Of a stretch of 64,000 bases of DNA, positions 9,362-20,400 are shown piece by piece (position 1 is the first letter of the stretch; each line of letters opens with the position of its first letter). This DNA is from Naegleria lovaniensis. Taxonomy: Eukaryota; Heterolobosea; Eutetramitea; Acrasida; Naegleriidae. The notes beneath the pieces are model-generated. The model was not told where the DNA came from. It did not search any database and worked only from the letters and a program-made list of their open reading frames with translations. The DNA lies in contig NW_025407835.1 in the NCBI RefSeq assembly GCF_003324165.1, forward strand, positions 620,001-684,000. Reading direction: 5' to 3'. The translations under genes and the position numbers were made by a program.

Positions 9362-11775
9362 ATGAGTAACATCTTGCTTCAATTTACAGATCATTCCATT
9401 GAATATCAACCTTCAACGAATAAGCCTTTATATGTCTTGTACCATATCAAATGTTCTTATAGGACCAATAATTCAACCACCGCTTTCTATGCCTCGAGAG
9501 CAAACCAAGAGAGTTATACAGTCATTAAGAGGTATTCCGAGTTATTGGAATTACATAAAAAGATTATGAAACAGCTCGGAAAGAGATCATCATCATCAAG
9601 TAACAGTCCTAGAAAGGAAAAACATGGCTCTTCACCATCAGCAACCTTTCAAGAAGAAGGAATTAAATTTCCAGGAAAGTTATTGTTTGGAAATTTCAAG
9701 GTGCGTAATTTTCGTGCAAGAATCTTGTCATCTTTAATTTTTCATTATGAATATTTCATTACCATTTAATGACAATTCTATTGCACGGAATTTAACTGAC
9801 ATTATTGATGAACGCTGACTCTTGACTATAGGAAGAAAATATTGCCAAAAGAAAAGAAGAATTACAAAAGTATTTTGATTCAATTACCTCAAATCCAATG
9901 ATAACACAGGATCCATTATGTAGTCAAATCATTTACGCCTTTTTCAGAAGAAATTTACAACGAGTGTCGCCAAATGTTGTTTTTGGAGAATACTATGAAA
10001 AAATTGTTGAAAAGGTTAAGAAAATGGCAACACCGTTTGGTCCAATCAGTGAACATGAGATGAATGCAGTGATGACTGTCACAAGTCAGGTCTCTAAAGG
10101 ATATTCTGATTCTGTGTTCCAAAATATTGATCAAATTAAGGGATTGGAACATTTACTTGGAAATAGTTTGGATAGTATTCCGTCAAAGAGTGATGAAGAT
10201 GATTTGGACGATTTATATCTAATTGTTAATAGCTCTCCCAAAGACACATTTGATGACGAGGAAAAGGGAAAGACATCTAATAAGAATAGAAAAAGAGTGA
10301 CACCAGAACCCAAGTCCATGTGGTTCAACATGCCAATAGAAAACTCTATCACTTGCTCGTCATCAACTGAATCTCTTAATGGCTCATCACCTAGAAAAAC
10401 TCTCTTTTCAACTGTAGAGTCCATACTGTCAATGGACTGGAATTCAGCTATTGCTGATTTGTGTCAGGTCATGACCAATTATAACAAAGCTATTCAGTAT
10501 CCAAGAATGATGATGTACAAAGAATGTTGCGAAATTTATGAAAAGCAAAGACAAGAAAGGGAGTTGGCTTTGATACTAATCTTTAACAAGATGCAAAAGC
10601 TCTTCTCTCAAAAAAACCAAAAGTTACCAGAGCAAAGCAAAGCCTGTAAAAATTGTCTGTCAGCCCTTGCTCAAAACTGTGTCGATATGACACTGACGTT
10701 TGAAGAAATTTCAGAAAGCTTTGCACTCTTGAAAAAATACTTTTCTGAACTAGCAAATAAGAACCCAGCAACTCAATGTAAAGAATTTACCGACAATTTG
10801 GAGAGTCTGAAAGAAATTTTGCAAATTCTACTCGAACAAGTGAAAAAAGGTCAACAAAAAATCATGACTTTGCGTCAAATTTTGAAAACACTCTTTGTAG
10901 TGTTTGATGACTTTTCTACACGAAAGTTGAGTGCATTTTCACAAAGTCAAAACTCTCAAACTTCCAATGCTTCGACCACTTCAGGCACTGCTAGTGCAGA
11001 CCATGATGCGGATGACCCTGCTGCTGTTTCATCCGAAGATTCCAACTCGTCTTACAATGTGTTATGCAGAGAATATATTGAAACCTATTTATTACCGTTT
11101 GCTGCTTTGGGATATGTTTCTGAACTTTCATTCATGGTTCCGGATGCACTCAAGTACTTTATTATTTACAATTGTTCATTGAGAGAAAAGAGAATTCGAC
11201 GAATTTTAGCTCACAATCAAAAATCAGATTCTGATTCTAATAGTCTCATGGATTCTCAAATGAAACAAGCGATGGAAAAGTTATTTGCAGAGAAAATTCC
11301 TCAAACCGACGAAACTCGAGATGCCATTGCACGAGCATTTCAATCTGAATTACAAAGTTTAGGAAACTCTGAAATTATGGATCCTGAAGTATTATTATTC
11401 TGTATTCCAGAGCCTCTACATCGAACTTGTACATTATTTTCCATGAGATTTTTAAGTTGGGTGAATCAACTTCCTGAAGTTGAAGGGTTTCAATTTTGTA
11501 AACTCATGCATTTGCAATATTCACGGACCACACAACAAGAAGCAGAACAATGGAATCATATGGTTAACATGTGTAGAAAAACACTGGATATTTTAGAACA
11601 AGCCACAACGTGCTTTGTTGAACATTCACAAGAGCACAATATCACAACAGATTTGAAAATTTCAATCACCTACGAAACGAAATCGAGATTGGATTTAATT
11701 TCGAAACAGTTTTCAGGTTATGCAGAAAGATTGCACTATTACAATAGTGAATCAAAAAGATTTCGATTATTATAA
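9362..11775 (+). CDS. PX-domain protein, sorting nexin-like (2 exons)
   Basis: Exons 9362-9700 and 9832-11775 with a 131-base intron (GTGCGT...CTATAG), giving 760 residues. The N-terminal ~135 residues form a PX domain. It contains the phosphoinositide-binding KRYSELLELH motif, the Pro-containing loop (KFPGKLLFGNF) and, across the intron, the helix EENIAKRKEELQKYFDSI. The splice joins the two halves of the PX domain exactly in frame, which supports it strongly. The rest is mostly helical (residues ~290-450, Lys/Gln/Glu/Leu-rich) with a Ser/Asp-rich insert near 480. It may be a BAR-like or other membrane-associated helical region as in sorting nexins. PX proteins bind PI3P on endosomes and act in retrograde or endolysosomal sorting. 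The exact sorting nexin class is not clear. Confidence 0.88.
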
Positions 11776-12052
11776 ACAGAAATTTTAAGAGTACAAGTTG
11801 TCGTGTAGCGTTTCCTCATTGTGAAATCAAGACAGCTCGTTAAGCAACCTTCCATTCGAACTATCTCCAAGAATGCAATTTTGTTAGCATCTTTGGACAC
11901 AACAATATGCCCACTGATAAAAGACAGCCATTGAGAGTCCCAACCTGGACGTTTATTGTCAACAATAATATTACTATAAAACCCTAAATAGAGGGATGCG
12001 AATATATTAAAAACGAAAACAAGGTTTGTCTAAAGAGTCATCCGTAGGTCAT

Positions 12053-12519
12053 TTACTTTTGTTCTGGATTCTTCTTTCCCTTGTTGGCAAAGTAGAGTCC
12101 GGCAAGGACATACCAGGAGAAGAAGTAAATGATGGCCTGGTGTTGATAAATTTCATGTTATTATTCAATTCCAAAATGATGGTGAATGTCATTCCACGAA
12201 TGGTTCCAATAATGTCATCATCCGATTTAAATTTCGTAAATTTCCATCCATAATATTGTGGTTTCACGAATAAAGCCATCATCATCCACCCATCAACAAA
12301 ATCATCATCACGGTAATAAGAAAATTTAAAACGATAAAATTTTTCAATCAGTTTCTTGCCAACGGATTATCAATTTTCATATATACGTACATATTCCTTC
12401 TTTCCTTGATCAGCCCAATATCTTGCTGGAGTGTATGGATTCAAATACTTGGTGTACTTGGCAAGAGGAGAATTAGCAAAAGCCTTTGCGAGATTGGAGA
12501 CGACTTCCTTGGCACCCAT
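12053..12519 (-). CDS. Small single-pass membrane protein (2 short exons, 70 aa)
   Basis: Assembled from exon 1 (12391-12519) and exon 2 (12053-12136) with a 254-base GTACGT...CACCAG intron. Exon 1 gives 43 residues starting MGAKEVVSNLAKAFANSPLA and containing NPYTPARYW. Exon 2 gives 27 residues with a membrane span (AIIYFFSWYVLAGLYF) and a Lys-rich tail (NKGKKNPEQK) before TAA. The splice is in phase 0 and both sides are canonical. Size, a single span and basic flanks resemble accessory subunits of mitochondrial respiratory complexes or the ATP synthase, but I cannot assign it to a subunit. Neither exon is long enough to stand out as an open frame, so the gene is easily missed. The 277-base gap to the PX gene makes the two convergent. 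Confidence 0.6.
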
Positions 12520-12911
12520 TTTTATGAATATTAAATTTTTTTACAATACAATCGATGGCTGAGGGTTAAAGAAGAGAGGTCGTGTTCTTTGTTTCATCCA
12601 TTTCTTGAGAATTCTTCAGCGAACATATATTAACTAATGTGGTCTCAAGTAGTACAGCTACTGGAAAAAATAACCTTGCAGCTTCATCTCAAGGCAAAAA
12701 ACCGCCTTTTCAATTCTAAAGATGGAGGTACTTAAACGTTAAGTTGCATGTTGAGCAGTTATTGACTTCGATAGCACTATGAGTTGAAACTTGTTCTCAT
12801 TTTAGAAATTAATGAGTTTGAGGTCCTCAAGACGGGAGAAGAAATTCACACACGACTCTCAGAATTTACTACGTTATCATTAATCGGGTTACAAGATCTT
12901 GTGGATTTTCA
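12520..12911. other. Spacer between two minus-strand genes
   Basis: 392 bases holding the 3' flank of the carboxypeptidase gene and the promoter of the small membrane-protein gene. No other feature seen. Confidence 0.4.
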
Positions 12912-14687
12912 TTAAAAATCACGATTGCTTGTAAAGGTTCGAACCATTTCCAAGACATTTCGAGGTTGATCCATGGGTGACAAGTGACCAGCACCATTCA
13001 CAACCAATTGAATCAAATTTTCATAGGCATGCACATATCCAACAACTTGATTACCAATTTTCCATGGTTTTCTTCCTGGACCTTGATCATTCAAATAACT
13101 CGAGCTGTAACGCCATTTCATTCCGTCAATCCATTTTGATGCTCCAATGTAATTAACCAACCAATCGTATTGACCATTATATAATAGAACACGAATTTTT
13201 CTTGTTGGACAATCTAATAAGGCCTCAACTTTGTGTCGAACAGATTTTGCAATGTCAGCATATAAATTATTCCAAACTGTTGGATTCGAGTCATAATATT
13301 TCACACCAACAGTATGCATTAATTGTTTCACATAGGGTTGTTCCACGTATTTGATGTAAGCTGTAATGTCATAATCGCCATATGTTCGAATATCGTACAC
13401 ATTGACACCACCACTGCATTGGCCAATCACGTAATCAGTCATGTTGTTGTTGACATCCATTGCTTCAATGTATCGACCAGCTTGAATTAATTTGACCATT
13501 TGATTTTGATATTGTTGAACAACTTGTTGTTGCTTTTGATCAATCAATCCAACACTGTATGAAAATGTGTCATAGGTAGAAAATTGGTCAATGGGATGTG
13601 TCAGTCCGTCACCAATTCCAATACCCACAAGGTTAACTGGAAAACCTGAATTCATAATATTGTAAGCAATTGAGGGAATGTATTTTCCAGCATAGGATTC
13701 ACCAAACAAGTATAATGGATTGGACTTGTATTTTGCTGCAAAATCTAACTGGAAAAATTTGATCAAGAAGATGTGGAGCTCACTGGCAACTCGATCTTCA
13801 GAATGAACATATCCTGGTGATTTGACATGAGAGAATCCACTTCCCAATGGGTTATCAATCCAAATCTGTGGCAAGATTGACATTTTCACAAAAAATTACA
13901 ATTAATTGATAAAAATTCACACCATTTCACATTGTCACATACCATGTGATGATCTGCATTCCAAGTGTACTTATTTTTGACCAATTCTAAAGTAGTAGGA
14001 TCCACGAGATATGGGCCATTCTCAACAAATACTGGTACAAGTTGGAGAAGAATGATTACTATGAACATGATATTCACAAAATAAACATACATCCACTAAG
14101 ATGATAATAACAAATTGACAAATATATCATTGTTAAAAAACAATCATGACATACTTACAAAATTGATGCACTACCGGGGCCACCTTGGAACCTAAAAATT
14201 CAGTGAAAGATTCAGTGTCATGATTGACAACAATAATAGGACATCATGATGGACACCAAGTTTCGTATTTTCATCCTTTGAAATTTTGAACCTACCAAGC
14301 AATGACAGGAGCATTTGGATTTCCATTCTGTGCTTCCATGAACACATAATACATTTGTCCACTATATGTAGAATTCACTTCAATAAATCCACTATATTTA
14401 AAAGGATTATCTTCTTCAGTAAATCGATTCACTCGATCACCACTTCTATTGAGTCTCAACAACGAATCGTCATGATCTTTCAATTCTTGACCTGATGAAA
14501 ATAACATGCTCGGAACTTTTCCACCTCTCTTGGTTTGTTTCCAAGTTTCGAAAAAAGCTTTTGCACCATTCTGACATTCCACAATTTCTGTAACTCCCAG
14601 AACGAACCATACGATTGTGAATAGGAGAAGAAGAAGGACAATCGCTTTCAGACTTTGTTTCATTATTTTTTTTGTAATGCGTAACAT
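12912..14687 (-). CDS. Serine carboxypeptidase, family S10 (5 exons, one of 5 bases)
   Basis: Exons 14296-14687, 14159-14191, 14091-14095, 13943-14031 and 12912-13865 give 490 residues. The N-terminus has a signal peptide or anchor (AIVLLLLLFTIVWFVLGV). The oxyanion region GGPGSASIFGLFVENGP (134-150) spans four exons and matches the S10 consensus only when the 5-base exon TGGAT is included. The nucleophile is Ser230 in GESYAGKYIP. Asp407 lies in LLYNGQYDWLVNY and His467 in VNGAGHLSPMDQP, completing the triad. WIDNPLGSGFS is the usual S10 substrate-binding segment. The enzyme trims C-terminal residues in lysosomes or is secreted. Introns are 104, 63, 59 and 77 bases. The start at 14687 puts the signal peptide first; an in-frame ATG at 14828 would add 47 residues without signal character. 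It is divergent from Ran. Confidence 0.92.
14091..14095 (-). other. 5-base microexon of the S10 gene
   Basis: On the minus strand the five bases TGGAT lie between a perfect acceptor (CATCTTAG) and a perfect donor (GTATGT). Flanking introns are 63 and 59 bases. With it the joined codons read Ile-Phe-Gly-Leu-Phe-Val-Glu-Asn-Gly-Pro, the expected S10 sequence. Without it no canonical acceptor restores the frame downstream. Confidence 0.8.
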
Positions 14688-15040
14688 TGTTTCTTGCACC
14701 AGTCGATCGATTTGAAAAAGCCAGAGTTGTATTGAAATTGTACACTCACTGATCGATCTGTTAACAGCTCCGGTTCGTGTCTTCATTTTCAAAATGCCAA
14801 TTGAGTCTGGAATTCTCTCAGTATTCAAGTACAGTCTTTTCTCTTTCTATGTCGACAGCGAAAGAAAACACTTCAAAAGAATCGTTGAAACTTGCGCCAA
14901 AGGCATTCAAGCGAATTGTGTTTGGATTCCCGTGGCAGGAATTTTTTTGGCGCGCAGAAGGTTTCTTGCCATCACATTTAAAGGCTTCCTTCAGGAATTT
15001 TGTGTTTGAAAAAAATAACGCAACAACAACTCTCACATAC
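14688..15040. other. Divergent promoter region, S10 / Ran
   Basis: 353 bases between divergent starts. An in-frame upstream ATG for Ran at 14777 is present but would add 88 non-homologous residues. No other feature seen. Confidence 0.5.
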
Positions 15041-15901
15041 ATGGATCCACAAATGCAGAATCAAATTCCAACTTTTAAGCTTTTATTAGTTGGTGATGGT
15101 GGTACTGGTAAGGTAGGTAGAATTTGTTTTTTAATGGTGTTTGATGATAACTTTTGTGTGTTGAATCCGAAAATTTAAATGATGACTGCGCGGATTTTTT
15201 GGTTGAATTATTAATCGTATTCATTCCGTGATGCTCCAATCGTGCAATAACATTACCTTTGAATTCATAATTTTGAAATCTTTGATGACCTTTCATTTAT
15301 AACAATACAACAACAACAATAGACCACTTTCGTCAAGAGACACTTGAGCGGTGAATTCGAAAAGAAGTATATTGCTACTGTCGGTGTTGAAGTTCACCCA
15401 TTGACTTTCTTCACCACTAGAGGTCCTATTTGCTTCAACGTTTGGGATACTGCTGGTCAAGAAAAATTCGGTGGATTGAGAGATGGTTACTATATTCAAG
15501 GACAATGTGCTATCATCATGTTTGATGTTACTTCACGTGCTACATACAAGAACGTTCCAACATGGCACAGAGATATTGTGAGAGTGTGTGAAAACATTCC
15601 AATTGTTTTGGTTGGTAACAAGGTTGATGTTGCCGACAGAAAGGTCAAACCAAAGTCCATCAATTTCCACAGAAAGAAGAATCTTCAATATTATGATGTT
15701 TCCGCAAAGAGTAACTACAACTTTGAAAAGCCATTCTTGTGGTTGGCTAGAAAGATTGTCGGTGACCCAAATCTCCAACTCTCCGAAGAACCAGCTATTG
15801 CTCCACCAGAAGTTGCTATTGATATGAATGCTATGAAACAATACGAAGAGGAGTTGAGAAAAGCTGAACAAACTGCTGTTCCAGAAGACGATGACTTTTA
15901 A
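15041..15901 (+). CDS. RAN: Ran GTPase (2 exons)
   Basis: Exons 15041-15112 and 15323-15901 with a 210-base intron (GTAGGT...AATAG) that interrupts the P-loop after GDGGTGK. The product is 216 residues, the same length as animal Ran. G1 is GDGGTGKTT, switch I is [16 protein letters not shown]3 is [21 protein letters not shown]4 is NKVD and G5 is [12 protein letters not shown]. The acidic C-terminus ends DDDF, close to the DEDDDL tail that regulates nucleotide state and RanBP binding. Ran drives nuclear import and export and spindle assembly. The start at 15041 is chosen on length and homology. Codon use is strongly biased compared with neighbouring genes, as expected for a highly expressed protein. 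Confidence 0.97.
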
Positions 15902-16105
15902 GCTATTTAATTGGCTTGTTTTCCGACTAATCCAATAAATTAAATAATTATTAATTCTTTGTTTCTGATTTTCACTTAAAGATGTCACCAATTTATGTTG
16001 AGCGTTGGATCGAAACAATTGTGGCAATGAAAGTTGAAGTTTATTGGTGATTTTTCAACGCACTCAATTCTGAGTTTCTCGATATGAGACCCTTCATCTC
16101 TCTTT

Positions 16106-17051
16106 TTAATAAAAGTTTTCATCAATGGAGGTACCACAAATTCCAGTGGTTCCTTGATATTGCTTAATGGATGGTCTAGTCCAACCTCTATGGTTACCAG
16201 TCATGAAAGTTTCGTCGTTATAATGAGAAAGACACATCAAATTCTACATACCCTGTATCACCAACCATTAGAATGAGCATCACGTAATCATCATCCCACA
16301 ATTGCATCACAAACATGTTGTAGAAATCAAGCAACGGTGTCACAACCACTTACCAAATGCATAAAAATCATCAAAAGATGCTCTACCATCATAGTGAGCA
16401 TACCACAATTGCAAATGTGAGAATGCAGTGCTTCCACAAGTAATTGGTTGCCATTGAGAATTTGAAGTATAAATATGAGTTGGATAACCAGCAGCATGAC
16501 CAGCATTGACCATCTTGGAAATGAATGCAACATTGTTATTACAACTGCTAGACCAGTATCTTTTTTTGCCAGAAAAAGTTACAAAATTAATGACACCATT
16601 TGTGAAATCATTTTCACACAAATTCAAAAATTGATCGACAACCTGTCCTACCCACAAATACTTACTGAGGTCCCTCAACATCAATCCAAATCTGACCAAA
16701 GGTTCCTCCATTTTGCTTGATAAAACTCACAGTATTTCTCACTTGCTCTGCAGGATCCATATTCACATTCGGAAAGATGTAAATATCCACATATTTAATT
16801 CCAGCAGCCTTTGCACGATTGATATCATTCACAATATATGGATTGACATGTCCAGATTGAGTCTGAGCTTGAATAATTGCAAACTCTCTACCATTTTGTT
16901 TCAAACAATTCCAACTACTTTGTGGAACATCTCCTTGAAAATAGGAAAGATCCAAACCAAGAGTCGCCTCTACTTTTGAATCCATCAAAGCATTTAAAAA
17001 ACCAAGGAGGACTAGTGCTGCTACAGCACAGAAAACGACATGGAATTTCAT
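16106..17051 (-). CDS. GH25 lysozyme, secreted or lysosomal (3 or 4 exons)
   Basis: Exons 16666-17051, 16354-16559 and a last exon ending at 16106. The N-terminal signal peptide is FHVVFCAVAALVLLGFLNAL. GH25 features are LGLDLSYFQGD with the first catalytic Asp, then WIDVEGPQYW with the DxE pair. A C-terminal strand IKQYQGTTGICGTSIDENFY matches the family end. Length is 223-224 residues, normal for the amoeba and nematode type. The last junction is ambiguous. One long intron with a GAG acceptor gives Phe-Gly-Trp. A candidate single-base exon at 16252 with acceptor CATAG before 16187 gives Phe-Gly-Gly-Trp, which is what the family usually has. GH25 enzymes cut bacterial peptidoglycan, fitting digestion of bacterial prey in phagosomes. 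Confidence 0.9.
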
Positions 17052-17466
17052 TCGTGTGTGTGTGGTGATGATGATTTCGAAATTCGTTGTGGTAGTGAAA
17101 CGACACGGAATCAAGTTGTTTTTTTGAGAGAGATTGATCGGTCTTGGTTTGCGGAGAGAGAGAGTTGATTGTGAAAGTAATCAACAGGAATGAAAAAAAT
17201 TACAATGAGCGAGGCAAAAAAGTGGGTAAGAATTTCTGTGAATTTAGTGAAAATGGCCTGGTTGTGAAAGCAAATGTTTTAATGATACCTAAATGGAGGA
17301 CAAGCTTCAAGATGATGAGCGTCATTAAGCAAAACCGTGGTGTCGTGTACATGGTAGAGTAATGTTTGGGTTTGCAAATCTTAATTTCGATCTTTCAAAT
17401 ATATTAGAGAGAGGGGTGGAAGAAATCGTCATTAGAGACAAGTTGCAAATTTTCAATCACACTACG
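17052..17466. other. Spacer
   Basis: 415 bases between two minus-strand genes. It contains a GA-rich run (GAGAGAGAGAG near 17155). Only short unsupported frames, no RNA gene seen. Confidence 0.4.
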
Positions 17467-20400
17467 CTACTGAAAAAGTCTTCGATTCAAATCATTCAAC
17501 AAATATCTGGGATAGATTGGATTTTGAGAAACAGTTACAGCTTGTCTCTGTGGAATGACTGAAGGTTGTGAAGGAGGTTGAATGGGTGGTGGTGTTGGAG
17601 TTGGAGGAGGCACACGTTGCACTGGAACAACCATTCGAGGAATGGATGGCATTTGTGGTGGAATTATGGTTGGTGTCACAGGAGGTGGTGGAGTTTGAAT
17701 GGTTGGCACTGGAAGTGTTGGAATGATTGGTGTAATGACAGGAGGTGGTTCAGTGGGTTTGATTTGAACAGGGGGTTTCTTTTCAACTTTTTTAGGAGGT
17801 GGAGGAGGAAGTAATTTGAGGATGGGAGGTGGCTGAGAGGTGTGAATAAAGTTTGATAATGATTCGGGTAACATCCAGACACCTTTCCAGAAAGATCTTT
17901 GAAGAAATCGTTCGGGTGTGTTGGCGTTGTGAAATTCGAGAATGGATCGAATGTAGTGAGGACGATGTGAACGTTCGAGTTGAAGTTTAAGGTAGACAAG
18001 TTGTAAATCTTTGTAACTGCCTTTCCATTTGATTTCAGGAAAGATGGGTTCTTGAAGAGTAGAAATGAGAGTGGACTTGTCCATTCGCGATGAATCTCTC
18101 AATTCTGTCTTGTTATGATTCTGTGGAGTTGGAATGATCGTATGATTGAGGGAAACCAATCGGTCATAGTCATAAATGATTGAGTTATGGCTGCTACTGA
18201 GAGGATGATCATGACTCTTCAAGTAGTGAGGAGATACGGTGAGTGCAACAGATTTTTCAGTGTTACTTCGCCATTGGGTGAGAAGTGTTGAAAATTGAGT
18301 GTTCAATAATTTTCTGAAAAGTTCTTGTTGCGCCCATGTCAAATATTCTCGTGGCTGCATGTTGAGAATGCTAAAGATTGGATCTTGCTCTGTGTCTTGA
18401 ATGACGAGAAGGTTATCTGTAGGTTTCGAGGAATGTTTGTTCAACAAATGAATTCGATCTCTTTTCAGGTTGTGTTGTATCTCATTGTGATGTGAAACCA
18501 ATGATTGAATTTCTTCTTGTGTGAATTCGTTTGAAATTAATTCTTCAACAAGTTTCAGTTCGTGAGTTGTTTTGGAGTAGTCTCCTTCAGAAGTTGTTTT
18601 TGATCTGCTTTGAGTTGGGCCATTCGATAAGGGTTGTGACAAAATTGAAGAGTCATAATTTTCATAATTGTACATTTCTCGCAATCGTTTTTCTGATGGG
18701 TCGAGCTTTCGAAACTTGGCTAATTGTTTAGCTCTATATCTTTGATCAATTCCGTTCTTGATGATAAATTCTTTTGTAAAGCTTGCCAATGTTTGTCTTT
18801 CATTGTCTAAAGATGCTAGAAGAGCTTTGTCCAACTCGGTATGTTGCTTCTTCTTATCGGCAATCATTTTCGCTAACCCAGATGCAATAAAGGAGAACGT
18901 CTCGGCGAACTGGCTACTCTGCATCATTCTCGTGACAGAGTGTACGATATCTTCATACTCTCCTTTTGCTTGCTTTTTGAACTCTTTCTCAAAAGCTATC
19001 TTTTCTTTGAGCGTCAGAGATTGCCACTCCCTCAATGTTGAGTCCTTTCTTGCAATTTGATTGTAATATGATCGTAATCTGGCATAGTTTTTGATTGCCT
19101 CTTGGTGTTGATGAAGTAATGAATATGCACTGTTATCTTTGGATCGAATCGATAGTAATTCTCTTCGTTGCTCTCTATTCATTTGATCCAATAATTGATC
19201 TAAAATTCTAAATTCTCGTTCCAAAAGCAATTCTTTCTCTCTATCCACTTGTTCTTTGGCAGATTTCACAGTAATGGCGTTAAGCGATTGTTGATAAATA
19301 CCCAATTGTTCCAATCTGGCCTGTTCCAAAGGAGTGATGGTAAATGTTGGTTCCGTAATGTGTTTCAATCGTTCTCTTTCTTTCACTAATTTTTCTTTTA
19401 GAAGTGCAAGATCCTTTTTTTCACTGTCTGTTGGCTCCAATCCTGAAATGCTTTTGGAGGCAAGTTCGGATTCCATTTGTAATATTGAGCCCTCCAGGTG
19501 CATTAATGATAGCTTATCAAATCGTTCTTGAATAATTTCGTGCACTCTTGGAAGAAGAAGCTTATTCTTGATGGCTCTTGCGTTCGATGTGTCATGAGAA
19601 ATAAAATCATCCACAGTGCAACTGTGGGGAATATTGATGCCTGAATTTTTCAACTGTTGGAATGCGTCTTGCATGGCGTCACGTTTGAGAGTTTCCACAA
19701 TCTTGAAAACATCGGTTCCAACAGCAAATTGCACCAAGTCTATTGGTTCCCAAATTTTTTCATCAATTTGAAATGTGTTTTGTAAGTAGTACGTAGAGCC
19801 AGTATCGTATGACTCTTGAGATTCCTTTGTAATGCCCTGTTTCACTAAATTGTTCATTTGCTCATTTTCTGATTGAATATTTTCTGAGTTCTCGATCCAT
19901 TTCTTTTTTTCGTTATCTAACATGTAGTATGATCGCAACTTTGAGTTGTTCAGAGCGTTCAAAATCATGGTTCCAATTGAGGAATCCGACTTCATGATGG
20001 TGTGATACATGTTTCTAATTTTGGATCCAAGTTTGCTCAATGGCTGTTTTTCTTCATCAATATTAAGATCTGTAAAGAAAAAGCTGGCAATTTTCTTTGA
20101 TTCTGTTAAGGCATGTTTTGTGGAGAGATGGGTCTTTTGGATAATAAAGTTATAGAACGCTTCCAAGTTAATTCCATATGGAGAAACCAGTGCTTTTTCA
20201 TCGGCATTCAATCTCGTACCAACTTCCCAGTCATACTTTCTTGAACTATCGCTCGGCGAGACTCCAAAAAATTTGAACCCTTTCACACTATTATAAACTC
20301 CATTCTTGAACTTCTTCAGTACAAGTGTCATCTCTTTGATAGGATCTTTTTTGGATCCAAAAACATGTTGTTCATTTGTGAATGGAAGTACAGTAAACTC

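Noticed and set aside
9955-11775. Second domain of the PX protein as a certain BAR domain
   Set aside because: The region is helical but I see no specific BAR features, so only the PX call is kept.
12049-12285. 78-codon minus-strand frame
   Set aside because: It lies in the intron and out of frame with the second exon of the small membrane-protein gene; the spliced model explains the region better.
14777-15040. In-frame upstream extension of Ran
   Set aside because: The open frame reaches an ATG at 14777, but the extra residues match nothing and the 15041 start gives exactly 216 residues, the usual Ran length.
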